The notes: a model not told the origin generated them from the letters alone. A DNA stretch of 25,887 bases from an uncultured Georgenia sp. (GCF_937958535.1 NZ_CALGNQ010000141.1:1-25887); one strand, 5' to 3'. Numbered from the stretch's first letter, positions 1 to 7,004 are shown. Made by a program: numbers and translations.

Positions 1-2
1 TC

Positions 3-521
3 CTGCGGGCCGTCCACGTCGCCGCCCCACCCCACGCCCCGGCCAACCCCGTGCGCGGCGTGCCGCTGCGGGACCGCGACGCCACCGTCCGGCAGCGGCT
101 GGCCGGCGGCACCGTCCCCCGGGCGGAGGAGGCGGCGGCGCTGTGGGCGGACCTGGTGGCGACCCCGCCGTGGGCCGGCCCGCCGACCTGGCTCCACGGC
201 GACCTCCACCCCCACAACCTCGTCGTGTCGCAGGACGGCGTGCTGGCGGCGGTCGTCGACTTCGGCGACCTCACCGCCGGCGACCCCGCCACCGACCTGG
301 CCACCGCGTGGCTGACGTTCGACGCCGCCGGCCGCGCCCGTTTCCGCGCGGCGCTCGCCGGACGCTACGACGACGCGACGTGGCGGCGCGCCCGTGGATG
401 GGCGCTGAGCATGGCCACGGCGATGGTGACGATGTCCGACGACGAGCCGGTCGTCCGCGCCATCGGCCACCATGCCCTGGCCGAGGTCCTCGCCGCGGAC
501 GACCCGCCCGACCACGGCTGA
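3..521 (+). CDS. Aminoglycoside phosphotransferase (APH)-family kinase, C-terminal part
   Basis: The reading frame is open from the left edge, so the 5' end lies outside the window. The visible part is the C-lobe of an APH/choline-kinase-like phosphotransferase. It has the Brenner-type catalytic loop HGDLHPHN (catalytic Asp, then the metal-binding Asn five residues on) at about nt 199-222. About 14 residues later comes the DFG-like metal motif VVDFGD, followed by the family-typical 'GDPATDLATAW' stretch. Enzymes of this family phosphorylate small molecules such as aminoglycosides, macrolides, homoserine or sugars, and the substrate cannot be read from this fragment. Such genes are common single-copy chromosomal genes in actinobacteria, so a resistance role should not be assumed. 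The gene ends 7 bp before the stop codon of the convergent M48 protease gene. Confidence 0.85.
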   Translation: MRAVHVAAPPHAPANPVRGVPLRDRDATVRQRLAGGTVPRAEEAAALWADLVATPPWAGPPTWLHGDLHPHNLVVSQDGVLAAVVDFGDLTAGDPATDLATAWLTFDAAGRARFRAALAGRYDDATWRRARGWALSMATAMVTMSDDEPVVRAIGHHALAEVLAADDPPDHG

Positions 522-528
522 GCGCCCC

Positions 529-1518
529 TCACCACCGGATCCACGGCGGCCGCAGCCGGGGCGGGCCCGGGACGTGCGGGTAGCCGGTGGGCGGCTGGGG
601 GGTGTCGCCGCCCAGCCGGGTGCGCCGGGGGTCCGGCGCGAGGGCCCGCAGCCGACGGGTGCGCTCGGCGGTCGGGGGGTGGCTGCGGAGCAGCGCCGGG
701 TCCGGACCGCGGCGGTGCGGCACCATGAGCCGCTCCCAGATCCCGCCGGCGGACCGTTCCAGCGCCTCGAGCGCCGAGGCGAGTCCCTCCGGGTCGCCGG
801 TCAGGGCGGCGCCCGCGAGGTCGGCGTCGTACTCGCGCGACCGGGAGAGCCCGAGCTGCAGGAGCGTCGTCACGAGCGGCAGGACGACGAGCGCGGCGCC
901 GGCGAGCAGCGGCCGGAGGTCGCCGGAGAGCGTGAGGGGCAGGGTCAGGGGGACGAGCCACATCCCGAGGTAGGCGAGGGCGTGCGTCATCCGCGCGATG
1001 GCGTCGGAGACGTGCATGATCCGGGTGTCCCCGGCCCGGACGTGGGCGATCTCGTGGGCGAGCACGCCGACGAGCTGGCGGCCGGTGAGGCGCCGCAGGA
1101 TGCCGTCGGTGACGCCCAGGGCGGCGTCGTCCCCGCTGCCGGTGGCGAAGGCGTTGGTCAGCGAGCTGGGCACGTAGTAGAGACGCGGTGGGCGACGCAG
1201 GCCCGCCCGCCGGGCGAGCTCGGCGACCGCGCGGTGCAGCCCCGGCGCGGCGTGGGCCGGCAGCGGGTGGGCGCCGTACATCCGCAGCACCCAGGCGGTC
1301 GGCACCCGCGGGCGGACGAGCGCGAGCACGATCCCCGTGACGACGACCGTCAGGAGGCCCGTGCGCCCGAAGAAGAGCGTGGCGATGACGGCGAAGACGA
1401 GGACCATGCCGCCGAGGAGCGCGACCCCCTGGAGTGCGTTGCGCAGGCGCTGCCGACGCCGGACCCGGGGGTCGATCGTCGGTCGCGCGTCCCAGCCCAT
1501 GTCCCCATGGTGGCCCAC
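529..1518 (-). CDS. M48 family (HtpX-like) membrane zinc metalloprotease
   Basis: The 329-aa protein has two N-terminal hydrophobic segments (about residues 31-50 and 54-69). It carries the zinc-protease motif HEIAH at residues 155-159 and the third zinc ligand Glu229 in SREYDAD. Two more hydrophobic segments lie between these (about 180-199 and 203-222). This matches the HtpX/Ste24 arrangement, with the active site on the cytoplasmic face of the membrane. HtpX-type enzymes degrade misfolded membrane proteins under stress. The C-terminal 40 residues are Pro/Arg-rich and look disordered. The start at 1518 is the longest; an internal ATG six codons on (1500) is an alternative. It lies 48 bp after the PF06475 gene on the same strand, downstream of a universal stress protein gene, so a stress-related transcript usp-PF06475-M48 is plausible. 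Confidence 0.88.
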   Translation of the reverse strand: MGHHGDMGWDARPTIDPRVRRRQRLRNALQGVALLGGMVLVFAVIATLFFGRTGLLTVVVTGIVLALVRPRVPTAWVLRMYGAHPLPAHAAPGLHRAVAELARRAGLRRPPRLYYVPSSLTNAFATGSGDDAALGVTDGILRRLTGRQLVGVLAHEIAHVRAGDTRIMHVSDAIARMTHALAYLGMWLVPLTLPLTLSGDLRPLLAGAALVVLPLVTTLLQLGLSRSREYDADLAGAALTGDPEGLASALEALERSAGGIWERLMVPHRRGPDPALLRSHPPTAERTRRLRALAPDPRRTRLGGDTPQPPTGYPHVPGPPRLRPPWIRW

Positions 1519-1566
1519 GGGCCGGGCCCCGAGCCGGGCCGTCGGACCCGTGACGGACGGCGTCGC

Positions 1567-2142
1567 TCAGCGGTGGCGGCTGGCCAGCCCCGGGTAGGTG
1601 AGCACCAACCCGGTGTCGTCGTAGGTGAGGCGGTACCGCGCCTCGAGGTCGGGTGCCGTGTACTCGTAGTGGTGGGCGTGGGCGGTGGTGGGCTCACGGC
1701 GGTAGGTCTGCACCAGCCGTTCGACGCGGAGGTCGAGCCGGACCCACGCCGCGGGCGCCGCAGCGCGCTCGTCCACCGCGAGCCGGAGGCGGTTCACCGG
1801 GAAGGCGTTGGTCATGGCCGAAACCTCGAGGTCGACGTCGGCGCACCCGTCGAGCCAGGGCGCCGGCGCCCCGTCGACCAGCCAGCCCTGCGCGGTGCGT
1901 TCGACGGTGACCACCGCCTCTCCGGCCTCGCTGCGGGTGCGCACGCGGGCGCGGCGCGTGGCCCAGGCCGTGTCGAGCTCGATGTCGTAGGACACGGCCC
2001 ACGCCTCGCGCTCCTCCACCGCGGTCACCGCACCCCTCACCCGCCGGCCGTCCTCCGCACGGCTGAAGAAGGCGACCTCGAAGCCGTCGCGGGCGTCGTG
2101 GTGGCGCCAGGCGGCCGCTGCAGGGGGCTCGGTGGCGGACAC
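1567..2142 (-). CDS. Putative glycolipid-binding protein (DUF1089/PF06475)
   Basis: The 191-aa protein begins at a GTG only 6 bp after the universal stress protein stop. It has no signal peptide or membrane segment. The order of features matches the PF06475 family (PA1994-like): an early 'GFEVAFF' strand, 'SYDIELDTAW-ATRRARV', then 'GWLVDGAPAPWLDGCADVDLEVSAMTNAFPVNRL', and a C-terminal 'YRLTYDDTGLVLTYPGL' ending. The conserved 'DGC-DVDL...TN-FP..RL' block is the strongest clue. The family is named for structural resemblance to lipid-binding folds and has no established biochemical role. Tight spacing behind usp suggests co-transcription. The family assignment is by recall of conserved motifs, not by a search. 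Confidence 0.8.
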   Translation of the reverse strand: MSATEPPAAAAWRHHDARDGFEVAFFSRAEDGRRVRGAVTAVEEREAWAVSYDIELDTAWATRRARVRTRSEAGEAVVTVERTAQGWLVDGAPAPWLDGCADVDLEVSAMTNAFPVNRLRLAVDERAAAPAAWVRLDLRVERLVQTYRREPTTAHAHHYEYTAPDLEARYRLTYDDTGLVLTYPGLASRHR

Positions 2143-2148
2143 GGTCCC

Positions 2149-3003
2149 TCAGCTCGCCGGGCCGACGTGGACGACGGCCACCACGCGGGCCTCGTGGAGC
2201 ACACCCCGGGCCACCGAGCCGAGCCGTACGCCGGTGAGACCCGAGCGCCCGCGGCTGCCGACGACGACGAGGCTCGCGTCGGCGCTCTCGGCGGTGAGCG
2301 CGTCGACGGGGTGCTGGGAGACCTCGCGGACGTCCACCGGGACGTCGGGGTGACGCGCGGACCACGTGTCGACCAGCTCGGCCAGGGCGGCCGCCTGCTG
2401 CTCCGCCGCCGCGGTGAGGGCAGGCTCCACCCGCGGGTCGACCCGGCCACGGTGGGCGCGGGCGTGGACCAGCCGCACCGGCACGTCCCGCCGGTCGGCC
2501 TGCGCGAAGGCGAACTCCAGGGTGCGCTCGTCGGTGTCGAGCGGGTCGACGCCGACGACGACCGGGCCGTCGATGGCCGGGGTCTCCCGCACGACGACCA
2601 CGACGCCGTGCGCGTACGCGGCCACCTTTTGGGACACCGAGCCGAGCAGCCGGCCCGCGATCCGGCCCAGGCCGCGGGCACCGACCACGACGGCCGCGGC
2701 CCGGTGCGAGGCGAGGACGAGGGCCACGGCCGGGTCCTCGACCACGGTCTCGGTCGTGACGGTGAGGTCCGGGTGGCGCGCGAGGGCACGGCCGCGGGCG
2801 TGGGCGGTGATGGTCGCGCCGAGCTCCTCGACGTCGACGGCGAGCGTGAGACCCAGCCGCTCCGGCACAACGGGGACGCAGTACAGCACGTGCAGCCCCA
2901 CCCCGGTGGCCGCGGCCTCCTCGGCAGCCCAGTGCAACGCGCGGCGGTCCTTGTCCGAGCCGTCGACCCCGACGACGACGGCGCCGGCCGGTTGCTGGCC
3001 CAT
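2149..3003 (-). CDS. Universal stress protein, two tandem UspA domains
   Basis: The 284-aa cytosolic protein is built of two Usp domains. Domain 1 starts at 'AVVVGVDGSDKDRRALHWA' and domain 2 at 'PVVVGVDPLDTDERTLEFA'. Each ends with the ATP-binding signature G-x2-G-x9-G-S: GARG...LLGS in the first half and GSRG...RLGS in the second. Both halves should therefore bind nucleotide. Tandem Usp proteins are typical of actinobacteria and often respond to hypoxia, dormancy or redox signals. I chose the ATG at 3003 because a GAGGAGG ribosome-binding site lies just upstream and the protein then begins at the first Usp strand. The frame is open much further upstream, but that part is antisense to dodecin and GPP34. 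It is divergent from the dodecin gene. Confidence 0.93.
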   Translation of the reverse strand: MGQQPAGAVVVGVDGSDKDRRALHWAAEEAAATGVGLHVLYCVPVVPERLGLTLAVDVEELGATITAHARGRALARHPDLTVTTETVVEDPAVALVLASHRAAAVVVGARGLGRIAGRLLGSVSQKVAAYAHGVVVVVRETPAIDGPVVVGVDPLDTDERTLEFAFAQADRRDVPVRLVHARAHRGRVDPRVEPALTAAAEQQAAALAELVDTWSARHPDVPVDVREVSQHPVDALTAESADASLVVVGSRGRSGLTGVRLGSVARGVLHEARVVAVVHVGPAS

Positions 3004-3025
3004 CTCGACCTCCTCGTCAAGGTCG

Positions 3026-3054
3026 AGAATGGCACCCCGGCCGGTGCCGGACAA
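3026..3054 (-). promoter_or_regulatory. Candidate usp promoter with an inverted repeat filling the spacer
   Basis: Read on the minus strand, TTGTCC (3054-3049) and CATTCT (3031-3026) are separated by exactly 17 bp. The spacer is almost entirely the inverted repeat GGCACC-N6-GGTGCC (3031-3048). The predicted start would fall just before the GAGGAGG ribosome-binding site of usp. The dyad position between -35 and -10 resembles an operator. This is prediction from sequence only. Confidence 0.4.
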
Positions 3055-3108
3055 GGGTGTCCCGCCGTCGGGTCGCGGGGAGGTGTGGCCTGCATCACGA
3101 TGGGTCCC

Positions 3109-3318
3109 ATGACCAGCAACGTGTACCGAGTCACCGAGATCGTCGGCACCTCCACGCAGAGTGTCGACGAGGCAGTCCGCAACGGGGTCGAGCGAGCCGC
3201 CAAGACCCTCCACAACCTCGACTGGTTCGAGGTCACGGAGATCAGGGGCCACATCGAGGAGGGCCGGATCCAGCACGTCCAGGTGGGCCTGAAGATCGGG
3301 TTCCGCCTCGACGACTGA
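3109..3318 (+). CDS. Dodecin family flavin-binding protein
   Basis: The 69-aa protein matches dodecins over its full length: 'VYRVTEIVGTS' at the N-terminus, 'AV.NGV.RA.KT..NLDWFEV.EIRG' in the middle and 'VGLKIGFRLDD' at the end. Trp39, which stacks on the isoalloxazine ring, and the conserved Gln (Gln58 in HVQV) are present, so flavin binding is expected. Dodecins form hollow dodecamers that store or buffer flavins or CoA. An in-frame ATG at 3100 would add three residues (MGP) and is nearer to a GGGAGGT motif at 3078-3084. The 3109 start is preferred because dodecins normally begin a few residues before VYRV. The stop lies 1 bp before the ATG of the GPP34 gene. Confidence 0.95.
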   Translation: MTSNVYRVTEIVGTSTQSVDEAVRNGVERAAKTLHNLDWFEVTEIRGHIEEGRIQHVQVGLKIGFRLDD

Positions 3319-3319
3319 C

Positions 3320-4036
3320 ATGCCGCGGGGGCCGGAGGGGCACGGCAGCGTGCTCGTCGCCGAGGACCTCCTGCTGTGCCTGACCGACGACCGGACCGGC
3401 CGGCTCGTCGTGTCCGGCTCCACCGTCGACGTCGGGCTCGGCGGGGCACTGCTCGTCGAGCTCGCGCTGCGCGGGCGGGTGGCCGTCGCTGCGGCGGGGG
3501 AGCGCATCCGTCGGGGGCACCTGGTGGTGCGCGACCCCACGCCCACCGCGGACCCGGTGCTGGACGACGCCCTGGCGGCCGTGCGGGCCAAGGAGGGGCG
3601 CAAACCCCAGCACGTGGTCGGCGGGCTGGGCAAGGGGCGCCGGGCGCAACTCTACGAGCGGCTGGCCGCCGCCGGGGCGGTCCGACGGGAGGAGCGGCGG
3701 GTGCTCGGCCTGTTCCCCGGGCGACGCTGGCCGGCCGCGGACGTCGACCGGGCGCGCGGCCTGCGGGACCGGCTCGCCGTGGCGCTGCAGCGCGGGGCGA
3801 CCGACGACGCGCGCGTCGCGGCGCTCGTCTCACTCCTCGCCGCGCTCGACGCGCTGCACCGGGTCGTCGTGCCCGCCCAGGTGGGTCTCACCCGGCGCGA
3901 GCTCCAGGAGCGCGCCAAGCAGATCGCGGCCGGCGAGTGGGCGGGCAAGGCCGTGCGCGACGCCATCGCCGGGATGAACGCCGCCGTGACCGCCGCCATC
4001 ACCGTCACCATCGCCACCGGCGCGGGCGGCTCCTGA
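3320..4036 (+). CDS. GPP34 (GOLPH3/Vps74-like) family protein
   Basis: The 238-aa protein has the GPP34 architecture. An N-terminal 'LVAEDLLLCLTDDRTGRLVVSG' is followed by 'GGALLVELALRGRV', a short strand pair 'LVVRDPTPTADPVLDDALAAV', and a C-terminal helical half containing 'RLAVALQRGA..DARVAALVSLLAALDALHRVV'. Eukaryotic members bind phosphatidylinositol 4-phosphate at Golgi membranes; the role of bacterial members is unknown. It begins 1 bp after the dodecin stop, suggesting a shared transcript. An in-frame GTG at 3350 has a GGAGGGG motif nine bases upstream and starts directly at the conserved LVAEDL segment, so it may be the true start. The last 20 residues are Ala/Thr/Val-rich and weakly hydrophobic. 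Confidence 0.88.
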   Translation: MPRGPEGHGSVLVAEDLLLCLTDDRTGRLVVSGSTVDVGLGGALLVELALRGRVAVAAAGERIRRGHLVVRDPTPTADPVLDDALAAVRAKEGRKPQHVVGGLGKGRRAQLYERLAAAGAVRREERRVLGLFPGRRWPAADVDRARGLRDRLAVALQRGATDDARVAALVSLLAALDALHRVVVPAQVGLTRRELQERAKQIAAGEWAGKAVRDAIAGMNAAVTAAITVTIATGAGGS

Positions 4037-4046
4037 CCGGGCACAC

Positions 4047-4060
4047 CCGACCCGGGTCGG
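4047..4060. promoter_or_regulatory. 14-bp perfect palindrome upstream of cyanase, possible operator
   Basis: CCGACCCGGGTCGG is fully self-complementary. It lies 15 bp before CAGACT (4075-4080), a possible -10 hexamer, and about 60 bp before the cyanase start. It could be an operator covering the -35 zone, or part of a weak terminator after the GPP34 gene. Short GC palindromes are frequent at this base composition, so support is modest. Confidence 0.3.
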
Positions 4061-4121
4061 CCGGCGGCGCCTGCCAGACTGGCTGGGAGACCTGTCCACT
4101 ACCAGGAGAGGAGACCCATCC

Positions 4122-4565
4122 ATGGTGAGCAAGCAGGAGGCGGCCGAGATCGTCCGCGCCGCGCAGTTCCGGTCCGGCCGGTCGTGGACCGAGATCGCCG
4201 AGGCGATCGGGCGCCCGCCGGTGTGGACCGTGGCGGCGCTGCTCGGCCAGCACCCGGTGCCGGCCGAGGAGGCCGCCAAGGTCGGGCAGCTGCTCGAGCT
4301 CGACGACGACGTCGTCCAGGCGCTGCAGATGCAGCCCTACCGCGGGTCGGGACGGCAGGAGGTGCCGACCGACCCGACGGTCTACCGGCTGTACGAGGCC
4401 CTCGACGTCTACGGTGCGGCGATCAAGGAGCTCATCCACGAGGAGTTCGGTGACGGCATCATGAGCGCGATCAACTTCAAGGTGGACGTGCAGCGCCGGC
4501 CCGACCCCTCGGGGGACCGGGTGGTCATCACCTTCGACGGCAAGTTCCTCGACTACGCCTGGTGA
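4122..4565 (+). CDS. cynS: Cyanate hydratase (cyanase)
   Basis: The 147-aa protein matches cyanase along its length (the E. coli enzyme has 156 aa). Residues 1-75 form the helical HTH-like N-terminal domain and residues 80-147 the catalytic domain. The catalytic triad is intact: Arg89, Glu92 and Ser115 show the same 3- and 23-residue spacing as Arg96, Glu99 and Ser122 in E. coli. 'DPTVYRLYEALDVYG' and 'GDGIMSAINFKVDV' are the diagnostic blocks. The enzyme converts cyanate and bicarbonate to ammonia and CO2 through carbamate, in a homodecamer. An AGGAGAGGAG ribosome-binding site precedes the ATG. No carbonic anhydrase (cynT) or cyanate transporter (cynX) gene is next to it, unlike the E. coli cyn operon. 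The next gene is a convergent permease remnant. Confidence 0.96.
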   Translation: MVSKQEAAEIVRAAQFRSGRSWTEIAEAIGRPPVWTVAALLGQHPVPAEEAAKVGQLLELDDDVVQALQMQPYRGSGRQEVPTDPTVYRLYEALDVYGAAIKELIHEEFGDGIMSAINFKVDVQRRPDPSGDRVVITFDGKFLDYAW

Positions 4566-4595
4566 GATCGCCGGTGCCGGGCCGGTGACGGCGGC

Positions 4596-4961
4596 TCACA
4601 GCGCGTCGTCACCGGCCGCGCCCGGCTCCAGCGGCGGTCGGCCGCGACGGTAGAAGACCCAGGTGAGCACCCACAGGACCAGCCCGATGCCGATGAGGCC
4701 GCCGGCGATCTGGTACTCGATCGGGTCCTGCGCCCACGGCCCCACGAGGAAGGCGCAGGTGAGCGCGCCGACGTACGGCAGCACCCGCGGGGCGTGGAAG
4801 TGCTCCCGGTCGGCCGGGCGCCGGCGCCCGCCGGCCTCGCCGGCGACGGCGCCGGTCAGGGCGTACACACCCGTGCCGAGGATGTCCCCGACGACGAAGA
4901 GCAGGAGGAGCCGGGGGCCGATCGCCCGCTTGAGCTCCGGCGCTGACACCGACGTGCTCAT
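4596..4961 (-). pseudogene. APC-family amino-acid permease remnant, in-frame internal deletion
   Basis: The frame encodes only 121 aa from the ATG at 4961. Residues 1-45 match the start of an APC permease: a cytoplasmic lead, then 'LLLLFVVGDILGTGVYALTGAVAGEAGG', the first transmembrane helix with its GTGV kink. From about residue 46, 'RRRPADREHFHAPRVLPYVGAL' jumps straight to the region before the last two helices. It then continues through 'YQIAGGLIGIGLVLWVLTWVFY' to a normal end. APC permeases are about 450-500 aa, so roughly 350 residues and some nine helices are missing, yet the frame is preserved. It cannot be a working transporter, although a small membrane protein could still be made. 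The junction lies near nt 4825-4832 in GCCGGC-rich sequence. It is 62 bp downstream of the WYL regulator on the same strand. Confidence 0.82.
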
Positions 4962-5023
4962 CCCGCGTCCCCCCTCGCCCCCGCGTGACGCGCGTCCTGA
5001 CGGACGGCCCGTTGGGGGAAGGG

Positions 5024-6121
5024 TCACCCCCGCCCTCGGGCCGCGCAACCGGAGCTTGCGGAGTCTGCCTCGTCGACGCCCGGATCGGGCGCGCGGTGCG
5101 CGGCCTGGGGGTCACCGCTCGCTGGTCGACGGCCGCGTGGACGAGCCGTCGTGCCGGTGGCCGCACCACGCGCCGCGCTCGCTCGGAGGCGGTCGGACAG
5201 CGCGCGGACCTCGTCGCGCAGGGCGTCCGGCGTGACCACCTCGAAGTCCCAACCGAGCCCGGCGAGCATGCGGACCATGCCGTCGAGGCGCTCGGCGCGC
5301 GTCTCGAGGAGCACGCCGTCGTCGTGCTCGCTCAGCCGTCCCGCGCTCAGGGGCAGGCGCTCGCGCGCTTCCGCCAGGGTGGTGCGGAGCACGACGGAGA
5401 CCTCGTGCGTCCACCCGACTGCCGCGATGCCGGACACGACCTGTGTGGTGGCGTCGAAGTCGGTGGGCACGGTGTACGAGCGGTCGCGCTGGTCGACGGA
5501 CGTAATGCGGTCCAGGCGGAAGGTCCGCACGTCGTCACGGCCGTGGTCGTGCCCGGTGACGTACCACCGGCCGGAGTGGAAGACCAGGCCGTAGACGTCG
5601 AGCTCGCGCCGGGACCGCCGCCCGTCCCAGGAGGTGTACCCGATCGCGACGGTGTGCCGGGCGTGTGCGGCCGAGGCGAGCGCGAGCAGGGTCTCGGCGC
5701 CGGCGGGTGTGCCGGTGCGCGCCGAACTGGTGAACTCCGCGGTCGACAGCAGACTGTCGAGCCGCCGGCGCAGCGCCTGCGGCAGCACGCGTGACACCTT
5801 GGCCAGCGCGCTCTCCGTCGCGGCCTGGGCGGTGGTGGTGAGCCCCGCGTGTTCCGCCGCCTTGAGGCCGAGGACGACGGCGAGGGCCTCGTCGTCGGTG
5901 AGCATGAGGGGCGGCAGCTTGTAACCCGGTGCGATCCGGTAGCCGCCGTACCTGCCCCGCTGCGCCTGGACCGGGATGCCGAGGTCGGCGAGGTGCTCGG
6001 CGTAACGCCGGACGGTGCGCTCGTCGACCCCGAGCCGGGCGGCCAGCTCACCGACGGTGCGCTGCCCGCCCGTCTGGAGCAGCTCCAGCATGGCGAGCAC
6101 GCGAGCGGTCGGGCGGGTCAT
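5024..6121 (-). CDS. WYL-domain helix-turn-helix transcriptional regulator
   Basis: The 365-aa protein has an N-terminal winged HTH (residues 1-60). It includes 'RTVGELAARLGVDERTVRRYAEHLADLGIPV' and the wing 'RGRYGGYRIAPGYKLPPLML', typical of the YafY/DeoR-like HTH_11 class. The central region is followed by a WYL domain ('LDVYGLVFHSGRWYVTGHD...RTFRLDRI') and a C-terminal WCX-like segment ('VVLRTTLAEARERLP...GWDFEVVTPDALRDEVRALSDRLRA'). WYL proteins sense small ligands or nucleic acids and usually regulate adjacent genes. The ATG at 6121 has a GGAGGAGGG ribosome-binding site. About 48 residues beyond the expected domain end are low-complexity (Arg/Ala/Pro/Gly) and look like a 3' extension. 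It is divergent from the alpha/beta hydrolase gene, its likely target. Confidence 0.92.
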   Translation of the reverse strand: MTRPTARVLAMLELLQTGGQRTVGELAARLGVDERTVRRYAEHLADLGIPVQAQRGRYGGYRIAPGYKLPPLMLTDDEALAVVLGLKAAEHAGLTTTAQAATESALAKVSRVLPQALRRRLDSLLSTAEFTSSARTGTPAGAETLLALASAAHARHTVAIGYTSWDGRRSRRELDVYGLVFHSGRWYVTGHDHGRDDVRTFRLDRITSVDQRDRSYTVPTDFDATTQVVSGIAAVGWTHEVSVVLRTTLAEARERLPLSAGRLSEHDDGVLLETRAERLDGMVRMLAGLGWDFEVVTPDALRDEVRALSDRLRASAARGAATGTTARPRGRRPASGDPQAAHRAPDPGVDEADSASSGCAARGRG

Positions 6122-6147
6122 GGCTGGCCCTCCTCCTCGCTCGTGGA

Positions 6148-6184
6148 AGAACCGGGACGCAGGCCGGTAAACCGGGCGGGTTCT
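6148..6184. promoter_or_regulatory. Nested inverted repeats between the WYL regulator and hydrolase genes, candidate operator
   Basis: An outer dyad AGAACC (6148-6153) and GGTTCT (6179-6184) encloses a second, CCGGT-AA-ACCGG (6164-6175). The pair lies in the 91-bp divergent intergenic region. This is a natural place for the WYL regulator to bind and control itself and the hydrolase. The two dyads are not exactly concentric (centres near 6166 and 6170), so one of them may be chance. Confidence 0.4.
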
Positions 6185-6199
6185 GTCCGCAATCGAGTC

Positions 6200-6205
6200 T
6201 AACGT
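6200..6205 (+). promoter_or_regulatory. Candidate -10 element (TAACGT) of a leaderless hydrolase transcript
   Basis: TAACGT fits the actinobacterial -10 pattern TANNNT. It ends 7 bases before the ATG at 6213, which would place transcription initiation at or next to the start codon. No ribosome-binding site is visible before that ATG, which agrees with leaderless translation. Confidence 0.45.
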
Positions 6206-6212
6206 CGTCCCC

Positions 6213-7004
6213 ATGACCACCACCACGTACGTCCTCGTCCCCGGTTTCTGGCTCGGCGCCTGGGTCTGGCGCCCGGTCGCAGACGCACTGGAGGAGCGCG
6301 GCCACGCCGTCCACGCCGTCGACCTCACGGGCATGGGCGAACGCGCCCACCTCGCCACCCCCGAGACCGATCTGACGACCCACATCGACGACGTCGTCCA
6401 CCTGCTCGAGGAACAGGACCTGCGCGACGTCGTCCTCGTGGGGCACAGCTACGGCGCCCTGGTGACCACCGGTGCGGCGGACCGCGTGCCCGAGCGAGTC
6501 GCGCACCTGGTCTACATCGACTCCGGGCCGCTGCCGACCGGCACGGCCCAGGCCGACTTCGAAGGGCCCGAGGCACGTGCGGCCGAGGAGGAGCTGGTCC
6601 GGACGCACGGCGGGGGCTGGCAGCTGCCGGCGCCGCCGTGGGCGGTCCTCGCTGCGGAGGTGCCCGGGGTCGACCACACCGCGGTCGCCGCGCTGGTCGA
6701 AGGTTCCCGTCCGCAGCCGTGGCGCACGGCCACCCAGCCGGTCGCGCTGACGGGCGCCTGGGAGCGGCTGCCACGCACGGGTGTGCTGAGCAGCTTCAGC
6801 CTCGAGCAGCTGCAGCAGATGGCCCCGCACGCACCGGTCTTCGCGCACATGGCCGACGGCGACTGGACCTACGTCGAGCTCCCGACGTGGCACTGGCCCA
6901 TGGTCAGCCGGCCCACCGACCTTGCCACGGTGCTGGCGTCGGTCCGGGTCGGGCGCCTGGACCACACGTCACCCTCCTCTGCCGGTCCCCGGCACGGGCG
7001 GTGA
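6213..7004 (+). CDS. Alpha/beta hydrolase (esterase/HNL-like)
   Basis: The 263-aa protein begins with the short beta-strand/oxyanion segment 'YVLVPGFWLGAWVWRPVADAL'. It carries the nucleophile elbow GHSYG with Ser79, and ends with a histidine motif 'WHWPMVSRP' (His227). This form, a compact hydrolase whose His motif reads like GHWPM-S-P, is common in the actinobacterial branch related to salicylate esterases and hydroxynitrile lyases. The acidic member of the triad is not certain from sequence. There is no signal peptide, so it should be cytosolic. The substrate is unknown. The divergent WYL regulator and the dyads between the genes suggest ligand-dependent control. The start has no ribosome-binding site but sits 7 bases after a TANNNT -10 motif. 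Confidence 0.88.
   Translation: MTTTTYVLVPGFWLGAWVWRPVADALEERGHAVHAVDLTGMGERAHLATPETDLTTHIDDVVHLLEEQDLRDVVLVGHSYGALVTTGAADRVPERVAHLVYIDSGPLPTGTAQADFEGPEARAAEEELVRTHGGGWQLPAPPWAVLAAEVPGVDHTAVAALVEGSRPQPWRTATQPVALTGAWERLPRTGVLSSFSLEQLQQMAPHAPVFAHMADGDWTYVELPTWHWPMVSRPTDLATVLASVRVGRLDHTSPSSAGPRHGR

Noticed and set aside
3..521. An antibiotic-resistance gene call for the APH-like fragment
   Set aside because: The family is broad, the N-terminal part is absent and no mobile element is near, so resistance cannot be claimed.
472..3108. A very long plus-strand frame leading into dodecin
   Set aside because: It runs antisense to the M48, PF06475 and usp genes and has low-complexity composition. Only the last 70 codons, from 3109, are real.
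2037..3833. A 598-aa minus-strand frame across usp, dodecin and GPP34
   Set aside because: Arg/Pro/Ala-rich translation typical of a wrong frame. It conflicts with three real genes.
6190..6206. A third copy of the TetR operator, from resemblance of ATCGAGTCTAACGTCG to the site at 18441
   Set aside because: The left arm GTTATC is missing and one base is deleted between the halves. The match may be chance around a common -10 shape.
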